Source: Amylostereum areolatum (Eukaryota > Basidiomycota > Agaricomycetes > Russulales > Stereaceae). Taken from it: a DNA stretch of 64,000 nucleotides. Every line of letters starts with the position of its first letter. The stretch's first letter is position 1. Shown here in pieces: positions 1-6,531 of the stretch. A program made the position numbers and the translations under genes. Location: positions 1 through 64,000 of the forward strand of contig SAXG01000058.1 of the NCBI GenBank assembly GCA_012932865.1, given 5' to 3'. The notes beneath the pieces were generated by a model that worked only from the letters and a program-made list of their open reading frames with translations, ran no database searches and was not told the DNA's origin.

Positions 1-781
1 TGGCGGTGTAGAGGGATCGACGTCGCGCGTAGAGTATATGTCGAAGTCTTCGCCTGGTGTGTGAGGTCTCTTGGACGAAGCGTGTGATGTGCTGGAGGAA
101 ACGGATGGGTCGGGGGTGGATGGCATGGAGGAATCGTCGAGTGGTGGGCTGTAGGACCCCTCATGGCCGGGGCCGGGGAGGCGTATGGTGGGTCGATGGC
201 CGCGGGGGGCATCAAATTTCAGCGGTCGGGGTGCAACGACGGGGATGGGGGAAGAAACAATGGCGGACGCATCTGGGATGGCGGAGGTTGCGGTGCAGGT
301 GTACGTGCCATCGCTGAGAGCTTTGCCGCGACCGAACAACTCTTTGCGGCTGGCGGCGAGCCAGTAGGCAAACACCTTGACCTCGGCTAGTGTGAACGTG
401 AACGTGAAAAAATGGAACGAGAGGAAGGAAAACGTACGGGGGTTGGGCGTGCCACACCGGGACGATCTCGGCGCTGAGGTCGGGGGCGGGGGCGGGGTCA
501 GATTCGGGACGTTTGAGGAATCGTTTCCAGGCACGCTTGAGGAAGTCGTGATGAGCGATCGTGCTGCGTATGACGGCTCTGGAGGTTGACGTTCGCGACG
601 GCTTCGAGGACGCTTGAGTGGACGTATGCGTAGATGGGTGAGGGACGCGGAGATAGAGATGTATGTATGTACCCTTTCCGACGTACGCGGTCTTGTCGCT
701 GTTGCAGAGCTCGACGGCCTTGTGGATTACGGTAGACGCGCCAGAGGGCACGGCAGCGTAGAAGCGGCTGTATGTGCACAT
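1..781 (-). CDS. hypothetical protein, 5' part only (runs off left edge)
   Basis: The gene reads leftwards and is cut by the window edge. The first exon starts at the ATG ending at 781 (MCTYSRFYAAVPSGAS) and stops at a GTACAT donor at about 672. A second exon, about 612-438, is bounded by a CAAG acceptor and a GTACGT donor. The third begins at about 386 after a CACTAG acceptor and stays open for some 128 codons to the edge, including the protein-like stretch EVKVFAYWLAASRKELFGRG followed by a Pro/Ser-rich tail. Both introns have fungal size (about 51 and 60 nt). I do not recognise the family. The reading frame of exon 2 is uncertain, because the most protein-like frame there (FLKRAWKRFLKRP) does not match the phase needed by exon 3. 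The gene is likely; the exact protein is not settled. Confidence 0.45.
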
Positions 782-1042
782 GTCGAGCCATGAACGAGAT
801 ATTTCGACCGCGGAAAACAGCTGGACGCACCCTCAAAGCTGCTCAACACTCCATGGACAGGTTCGGCTCCAGGCTTGCATCTCCACCGCCCGCGTCCCCA
901 GCACTGGCCTGGCCAGCACCCGAGACACCCCCGAGTGCGTCCCCCAGTCGCTTGCAGGTCGTCAGCTCGCGATGAACCGCGCTAGTGCCTTGGCGAGACT
1001 CATCCGCAGGTTCGCTGAAGAGCGTGACGACGGATCGAGGGC

Positions 1043-1560
1043 GTGGCAGCGGAAGAGGACTTGACCTTGACCTTGAGCGCTCAGGCGAGGGGGCTGACGC
1101 GACGGTTGGGACTTTGGGACACGGTGTCCCAAAACTCTGGATCTGATTGGTTGGCGTCTAAGCCACGGACCCGTGAGTCGTCTCGTCCTTCTGCAACTGA
1201 CTCTTCATCGACCGACATCCAGCCCCGTATCTCTCCCTTGTCCTTAATCTGGCGCCATTCACTTGGACAACATTGGGATTAGTCCACGGTCGTTGTCGAG
1301 TCGTCAACTCGTGACTTTGAAGACACTCGTTCACTGCCACTGTCTCGTTGCGCTCGCCGCCCTGACAATTGAACGAGTGCACGTCCAGCCTCAAACCACA
1401 AGGATATGCCGAGGATTTGACATACGAGATGGAACGGTCACAGGTGCATCGCTTGCTACGGTGGCTTCGTCTCCTGGTTGATAAACATCATGAAGTCCAC
1501 GTCCCACTCGACGCCGTATCGTACCAGGCGAGCAATTCTTGTTCACTCCGTTTCATTTCC
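1043..1560. repeat. dispersed repeat, copy 1 (related to 40060-40620)
   Basis: This stretch resembles 40060-40620 along most of its length. Shared blocks include GGGGGCTGACRCGACGGT, a palindrome (1113-1133), CTGATTGGTTG, and TTGAACGAGYRCACGTCCA. I see no convincing reading frame, so I treat it as an old dispersed repeat. The flanking 782-1042 and 1561-2046 contain nothing I can name, except that 1800-1930 resembles 47960-48080. Confidence 0.5.
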
Positions 1561-2046
1561 CTCAGAATTGACGGTGAGCTGTCCTATATATTCAGCCTGA
1601 CATTGCTCTACCGCAGGATTGTACTGCCAATGCCTTGGGCCTCGGTGCTCGCATCCTTTGACGTGTCCGTAACGCGTTTTCGACCCTTTCACTCGCCTCT
1701 TTTCTTCCCTCACCGATCGTCCCCCCCTGGCCATTTCATTTCCCCTCGTCTCCCCTCCCCTTCATCCATCCATCCTCCGTCCTCCTTGTCTTCCCCCCTT
1801 CTTCCCCTGTATCCCCTGACTTCACACCTGGCCACTACCGTCCGTGCGTCGCACGGGCATGTGGGCTCGGCGTGTACGCGCCGTGCGGTGGTGAGCGGGT
1901 GCGAGGCTCGAGCCTGCGAGGAGGTTCATGTCCCATGGCGAGGAGGATAGCGCGGTTCCGACTCGAATCATCGTCGTTGACGTAGGTGGTGCACGAGCGC
2001 ATTGGAGTTACACACTTCATATTCTTCAACCTGTACCTCTACATGC

Positions 2047-2832
2047 CTATGTGGTAGAATACGAAGGTACAATATACGGTGCTTGACCTTCAGCGCGCAG
2101 TTTCGAGATAAGAACCTCGTTCCGTCGCTTGATCATTTCATCGAGGAAGAACTCGAATCGATAAGGCAGCATTTCACGAACAATCGCAAGATACCCGTCA
2201 ATCCAAACATTGGCTTGTTTGGCAGCGGATGAGTTGAAGATCCACTGACCCTTCTCGTCGTGCAGCTCAGGAAACATGGCTGGATTGCAGTGCTTCTGGC
2301 AAAACTCGTCCATCTGTTTGTGCTTGGACTTGAAATGGAAGACGTCTACGGGGAGTATCATTCCAGCTTCGGAGAAAAAAGTATCCTTCTGCTTGTGAAT
2401 GTGCTCCTGAAACTGACAGTTACAGTCGTAGAACGCAACCTCTGGTGTATCCAAAGGGTCGGCTCGATAGACAGACTTGTAAAAATCCTGAGTCAAAGAT
2501 AAGGGTCAATGTACAAGACAAGTAAGCTGCTACGACGCACCTTCACTCCCGATATTGCCTCAGCACCGAACATGGTCGCCCGGGCGGCGATAACTCCACA
2601 GCAGCATACGATGAGTTGCTCGTTATGCGTGCGACGCCTACCAAACCTGGCGCGAAGCTTGCGGTTACTAGTGTCGGACTTCAGTGGACTGTCCGATTGG
2701 TCCGAGTTGTCCATGCTCGTCAGAAGTCCCAAGGAAACATCCAGTTCTTCGTTGTCGTCGACATTATCGGGAAGTACCTCCATGTCAGAAACTGCAAGGT
2801 GAGTGACACCGTTGCGTTTGAGTCGTTGCTGC
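2047..2832 (-). pseudogene. KDZ-associated CxC5/CxC6 gene, 3' (C-terminal) piece
   Basis: This is the C-terminal part of a transposon gene of the family with CxC5 and CxC6 cysteine clusters tied to KDZ transposases, common in Agaricomycetes. Reading leftwards, an exon carries FGRRRTHNEQLIV and ATMFGAEAISGVK, then an intron (GTGCGTCG to CTCAG), then an exon with DVFHFKSKHKQMDEFC, HCNPAMFPEL, WIFNSSAAKQ and FFLDEMIKRRN, ending at a stop at 2047-2049. These motifs are what I know from the end of such proteins. The piece is cut at 2832 by the LTR of element A. The other pieces lie at 13075-13417, 20512-21198 and 21749-22277; together they form one minus-strand gene. Confidence 0.85.
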
Positions 2833-3369
2833 TGTTAAGGACGGTCCTTATCACGTGACAAGCGGCTCAGGCTACAGTGCTTACGTGGATGAGAGGTGGG
2901 ATCAGGTGATCCAGACGTCTTAGTTATACGAAGTTAGAGGTCGATAAGCGAAGCAGTAAGTCTTCACGGAAGACTTAGGCGAGCTTTCGACTTAGTTACT
3001 TTAGGCTCTCTTTCGTATGCTTTAAGAGGAGGTTCTATTTAGAACAGTCCTGTATTTACAAAGAGAACGAGCTGGGGAATAGCGCGTTCGTTGAGCCTCC
3101 TTTTATAGGAAAGGAGGTTGAGTAAATATATGTACATTCGGCGACGGTTGCATCAAGTATCTACGGAGACGAACTGTGGCACCATCGAGGCTATGCCGTT
3201 GGGTCGGTGACGATCTATGGCACCGTCGAGGCTATGCCGTCGAGACGGTGATGATCTGTGGCAGCGTCGTTGAGACGGTTACGAACTGGGTACGGTCGTA
3301 ATCCGTCATTTAGCGACGTCCTTCCTAGTAAGGAAGTGGAAAATGAAATACCTTGGGCAAGTTGTAACA
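2833..3369 (-). repeat. element A copy 1, 3' LTR
   Basis: 537-bp LTR with TGTTA/TAACA ends. On the minus strand a TATAAAA box lies at 3107-3101 inside a short palindrome (CCTCC...GGAGG, 3096-3117). The U3 side (about 3165-3300) holds three to four imperfect copies of a roughly 45-bp unit of the type GTGGCACCRTCGAGGCTATG. This end also encodes the last 21 residues of accessory ORF5. Confidence 0.95.
3101..3107 (-). promoter_or_regulatory. LTR TATA box of element A
   Basis: TATAAAA on the minus strand, followed by GGAGG. The same box lies in the 5' LTR at 12806-12812, where it should drive the genomic RNA. No ATG occurs between the expected start site and the gag ATG. Confidence 0.65.
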
Positions 3370-3599
3370 CTATCCCCCTCTCTAGAATCTACGTCCCGTA
3401 GATTCCTGAATCGGAGTGGTTCTAGAGGAATGTCTTGAACGTGTTGTCGATCGTTCGCTCTTTGCCATTGGAGAAGGAATATAGTTGATGCGAGGAAGGT
3501 GAGGATTGTGAGTCCTACGATAACGCCGATGACGGGGATGAGCCAACGTGGAGTGGGCGTATTGGAGATCACGAGATTGGGAGGTTGTGTTGATTGCAT
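3306..3599 (-). CDS. element A accessory ORF5: small single-pass membrane protein
   Basis: A 97-residue protein starting at the ATG at 3599. It has a short polar N-terminus, one strongly hydrophobic segment at about residues 19-45 (WLIPVIGVIVGLTILTFLA, then STIFLLQW), and a basic, polar C-terminal tail (QRANDRQHVQ), which predicts the tail on the cytosolic side. There is no cleavable signal peptide. The last 21 residues are encoded by the 3' LTR. The second copy of the element has the same ORF (50685-50975) with the hydrophobic segment kept. A TATA-like box lies 37 bp upstream (3642-3636). I know no family for it. An envelope-like or budding role is only a guess, since it is far smaller than a retroviral envelope protein. 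Confidence 0.7.
   Translation of the reverse strand: MQSTQPPNLVISNTPTPRWLIPVIGVIVGLTILTFLASTIFLLQWQRANDRQHVQDIPLEPLRFRNLRDVDSREGDSVTTCPRYFIFHFLTRKDVAK
3370..3384 (-). other. polypurine tract of element A
   Basis: AGAGAGGGGGATAG on the minus strand abuts the 3' LTR, the expected place of plus-strand priming. It is kept in the second copy (50746-50760). No clear tRNA primer site ending in TGG is visible at the 5' LTR edge. Confidence 0.75.
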
Positions 3600-3635
3600 C
3601 GTGCTTCTGGATTTGTCGCTTTCTGATGTTCACTC

Positions 3636-3642
3636 TTTTATA
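3636..3642 (-). promoter_or_regulatory. TATA-like box upstream of accessory ORF5
   Basis: TATAAAA (within GATATAAAAG) on the minus strand, 37 bp before the ORF5 ATG. The second copy has GATAAAAG at the same place (51018-51012). Confidence 0.5.
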
Positions 3643-3675
3643 TCTTTGTTCGGACCTCAGCGATAGAATTCTACT

Positions 3676-4059
3676 CTATCGCTTTAACAACGCCTCTACT
3701 ACTTTCAGGTCCTCTTCGTCTATCGTAGTAGCCCCTAACCGATGTCCTATCCTCGCTGTCGTCGCATGATCCGGGCTCTTGAACCGAGGTCCGCGTTTTC
3801 GGAAGAGTCCCTTGATGCCGCATCTTCCCTTCGACTCTTGCATGGCTTCTTCGTCTAGGCTTCTCGGCCTCTTCATGGCGTGAGCGACGTCCAGACGGCT
3901 TAGGAGTTCCGTGACTCGTTTGAGATGACGAAGGAGTTCTTCGTCTTGTGGGTCGGGCGTGGGAGTGCGCGAGAGGACGGGTGAAGGGGGAGGAGTGGTG
4001 GGAGGGGTACAGTCGGTGGTGGAGAGGTTGCGTGAGGACGAGGTGAGAGTAGAAGACAT
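3676..4059 (-). CDS. element A accessory ORF4: small basic protein
   Basis: A 127-residue protein from the ATG at 4059. The N-terminal third is Ser/Thr/Pro-rich (TPPTTPPPSPVLSRTPTPDP). The middle is a probable helix (DEELLRHLKRVTELLSRL). A basic patch follows (MKRPRSLDEE, LFRKRGPRFKSPDH), and the protein ends DLKVVEALLKR. The second copy keeps both halves but has a frameshift between them. Roughly 70-80 bp upstream lies CATAAAAG, a TATA-like box. I do not recognise a family. The basic composition suggests nucleic acid or membrane binding, which is inference. Confidence 0.6.
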   Translation of the reverse strand: MSSTLTSSSRNLSTTDCTPPTTPPPSPVLSRTPTPDPQDEELLRHLKRVTELLSRLDVAHAMKRPRSLDEEAMQESKGRCGIKGLFRKRGPRFKSPDHATTARIGHRLGATTIDEEDLKVVEALLKR

Positions 4060-4132
4060 TTTGGTAGGTTTGGGTGGTGCGAGTGGGTTTTGTTAGACGA
4101 TGTCTGAGGATGTCGTTGTCGCTGTGGCTTTC

Positions 4133-4140
4133 CTTTTATG
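4133..4140 (-). promoter_or_regulatory. TATA-like box upstream of accessory ORF4
   Basis: CATAAAAG on the minus strand, about 75 bp before the ORF4 ATG. The second copy has GGATAAAAAG at 51516-51507. The rest of 4060-4473 shows no ORF I can support. Confidence 0.4.
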
Positions 4141-4473
4141 CTTGCGATGTGGAGGGGCAATGATGTAATCATTGCCGTCAATCGTAAGCGGGAATATCGT
4201 ACATAATCAAACACGAGTCGTAAGTAAGTGACGCGTCCAGCGCGTCGCAGGGAAATGTGCTAAAAGTTTCGCCTTCCTCATAGCGATAGGAACCCGTACA
4301 GTAGAGAAGTCCGAGGAAAATATGCGTGCGAGTGAGGGCGCAGTCCGTGATCAGTCCGAGGAGTATCGTAAGGAAAAATCGTAAAGGCGGTATGATGGGA
4401 GCGAGATGGAGACGTAAATGGTGATGGGAGAAATAGTCCGAGTGCGTGTGATGAGTGAAGTCTGTCCGCGTGC

Positions 4474-6388
4474 TTACCAGGGTTCCGGCCAGTGATCCTT
4501 CGACTCCTCCGCTTCCTGCAAGTCCCAATCTGCTTCCTTCCAGAAGAGATCGTCGACGCGCCAGGAGTGATTGAAGCGTGAGGGGGGTTCTCGTTGAGTG
4601 CGGAGCATTGCGTCCTCCCAATACAGCCACTGCTCAGTGGCGTGTTGGGCGGCTTCGTGCGTCAGGCTCTCGCGTCGCGTGAGGAATCCCAGAAGCTGCC
4701 TGTGGGCGCGGGCGGTAGCGTCGGTACGTCGGAGGTGGGGGTGGGACATCAGTGTTCCTGGACCGTAACTGATATCCGGACGGTTCGGGTGAGGGTGAGG
4801 AAGAGGAGTCTGTGGTCGGAGGGGATAGCAGGACCGAGATCGGGGGAAGTGAGGGGGAGCGCCCTTGCGACGGGGACAATCTCGGCGGAGATGGCCTCGC
4901 TTGCCGCATTTCCAGCAGCGTTTCCGCGGCTTCGAGGGAATCGCGTCCCACTTCTCTTGCGTCCACGTGGTTGGTTCGTCGTTCCATGGGTCCGAGGGAT
5001 TCTCGGCTACTTCCTTCGTTTGGTCGTTCGCCGGATCGTCCTCTTCCTCCACCGAATTGTTCAATTCCGTTGACTTGCACCCCTGTCTCCCGCGAGCTTG
5101 GATTTCCATCATCCTTTGGATTATCTCCTGGATCTTGTTGCAGTTCTTCATCGCCCGACTTATCGGGGAAGTCGACGTTTCTGATCCGCTTGAGTGATCT
5201 TCCGTCGGGGTCGACAGATTCATGTTTACGTCGCTGTGGGGTGACTCGGGGATCTTGGGCGACGGGATTTCGAGCGTAGTCGGGGTGCGGACGTGGGAAT
5301 GAGGGATAAGGGGCTGGGTTTCCGTGCCAAGGCATGGGAGCGTCGCTAGCAGATACCGGGAATGGAGTTGGCTGTCTAGGCACTGTGGACAGCCGAGGAG
5401 GTGTCCCAGGTATTGGTCGCGGATCGCTGGTCTGTTGTCTGGGCTTTGGGGGAGCCATGGGCTGTCCGGATAGCTCTCTTGGCAGGGGCTGTCTGAACTG
5501 CTCTCCGGGTAATCCATTTCCAGCGACGGGAGGCTGGACGGGGTTAAGCTGGGTGATGCCGGGGATGGGTAAGGATTCTGGTGGCGTAGGGGCGGTGACG
5601 GGTCGTGGAGGGGCGTTAGGAAGGAACGGGGGTCTGGTGAGGGTGGATGTGATGGGATCGGGTTGAACAGTGTAGCCCGGGGAGATGTGATGTCCATGGA
5701 AGATAAGGTCGATGTCGGGGCCTTCTTTCGAAGACATATGGGGAACTCCAGTAGTTTCCATTCGTCTTCGGAGGATTTCTCCTTCGTAGGCGGCGCGGAA
5801 GGTGTGTCTTTCCCAGTTAAGCCAGTTAACTCTGAGTCCGACTTCGGTAAGGAATCTCCGGAGTTCTGCGACGTTGAGTAAAGCCGCTGCGTTAGTTTCC
5901 TGAATCGTCGAAGGAGTTTGACCTCTCGTTCCTCCATTTCGGTCGAGAGCGTCATGTACCTCAAGTCCAGCTGATGGAGTTCTTCGTCGAGCATCTTGTT
6001 GTGGTCTTCCAGGATGCCCTGAACGTCGGCCGACTCCCTCCTGAGGTCGTCGATCCGTTGCCTGGCCTGCTCGATCGCTACTCCGGCTATCATGTGGGCT
6101 ATTTGATTCTCGAGTATCGGGGAATCGGGTGTTGGGACCTTCGTCGTTCCGGACGACGGGGATTGCGTTGGCACCTGTGAGGAATTCGGGTGCTTCAGTT
6201 AGGGTCCTTCTGTGTGCTTCCAATCGGCTTACCCCCTGTTCTTCCGTCTGGTCCTGACCTAGACGGAGGAGGTACTGACTTAATTGCGAAGATTGCTGCC
6301 AATCGAGCGATGAAGCAGTCTCCGCAGAGGGCGCGTTCCTGTTGAGAGTGGTGCACTTTGTTGCAGACGAGACGGATGCGGTCGACAT
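4474..6388 (-). CDS. element A accessory ORF3: coiled-coil and CCHC zinc-knuckle protein, spliced
   Basis: Model with two exons. Exon 1 runs from the ATG at 6388 to 6233 (52 residues, ending DQTEEQG). A 58-nt intron follows (6232-6175: GTAAGC donor, CTAAC branch site, CACAG acceptor). Exon 2 runs 6174-4474 (566 residues). The phases fit exactly. Exon 2 starts with a coiled coil (about residues 25-95: IDDLRRESADVQGILEDHNK and on), has a long Pro/Ser-rich middle, a CCHC zinc knuckle CWKCGKRGHLRRDC (about residues 420-433) and a Trp-rich tail ending DHWPEPW. The intron and both ends are kept in copy 2. In the middle (about 5250-5880) the -1 frame is the better conserved one, so the true product may switch frame or two proteins may overlap. 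The function is unknown; a second, gag-like RNA-binding protein is the simplest idea. Confidence 0.6.
4634..6388 (-). CDS. element A overlapping frame of ORF3 (unspliced reading, 584 codons)
   Basis: Starting from the same ATG at 6388, reading straight through the ORF3 intron stays open to a stop at 4634. The stretch LLNVAELRRFLTEVGLRVNW (about 5880-5810) and what follows (RRRMETTGVPHM, SPGYTVQPDP, and the basic QRRKHESVDPDGRSLKRIR) look like real protein. Between the two element copies six base changes in the VGLRVNW region are all silent in this frame and five of six alter the other frame. So this frame is coding at least there. Either an unspliced RNA makes this protein, or it is reached by a frameshift from the spliced frame. 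Confidence 0.5.
   Translation of the reverse strand: MSTASVSSATKCTTLNRNAPSAETASSLDWQQSSQLSQYLLRLGQDQTEEQGVSRLEAHRRTLTEAPEFLTGANAIPVVRNDEGPNTRFPDTRESNSPHDSRSSDRAGQATDRRPQEGVGRRSGHPGRPQQDARRRTPSAGLEVHDALDRNGGTRGQTPSTIQETNAAALLNVAELRRFLTEVGLRVNWLNWERHTFRAAYEGEILRRRMETTGVPHMSSKEGPDIDLIFHGHHISPGYTVQPDPITSTLTRPPFLPNAPPRPVTAPTPPESLPIPGITQLNPVQPPVAGNGLPGEQFRQPLPRELSGQPMAPPKPRQQTSDPRPIPGTPPRLSTVPRQPTPFPVSASDAPMPWHGNPAPYPSFPRPHPDYARNPVAQDPRVTPQRRKHESVDPDGRSLKRIRNVDFPDKSGDEELQQDPGDNPKDDGNPSSRETGVQVNGIEQFGGGRGRSGERPNEGSSRESLGPMERRTNHVDAREVGRDSLEAAETLLEMRQARPSPPRLSPSQGRSPSLPPISVLLSPPTTDSSSSPSPEPSGYQLRSRNTDVPPPPPTYRRYRPRPQAASGIPHATREPDARSRPTRH
6175..6232 (-). other. spliceosomal intron inside retrotransposon accessory ORF3
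   Basis: 58 nt with GTAAGC donor, CCCTAACTG branch region 20-30 nt from the acceptor, and CACAG acceptor. Copy 2 keeps all three signals (53605-53548, also 58 nt). Joining the flanks keeps an open frame. Confidence 0.65.
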
Positions 6389-6477
6389 TGTTGGGTGAGA
6401 TGGTTTGATTGGTAGAGGAGATGTTGGTTGCGTTCGGGGTGGTGGACATTGGTGATCTGTCTTGTTGAACCCGTAGG

Positions 6478-6486
6478 GTTTTTATC
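6478..6486 (-). promoter_or_regulatory. TATA-like box upstream of accessory ORF3
   Basis: GGATAAAAAC on the minus strand, about 95 bp before the ORF3 ATG at 6388 and about 30 bp before another ATG at 6449 in a different frame, which opens a short ORF with a CxxC (CGDC). It is kept in copy 2 at 53853-53861. Confidence 0.45.
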
Positions 6487-6531
6487 CCCCCCTTGTTGGC
6501 AGTGCATTCGCCTGAATGCTGTTGAGTCTCA

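Noticed and set aside
212..781. 189-codon continuous minus-strand frame
   Set aside because: It reads through two likely introns; the spliced model gives a longer open last exon.
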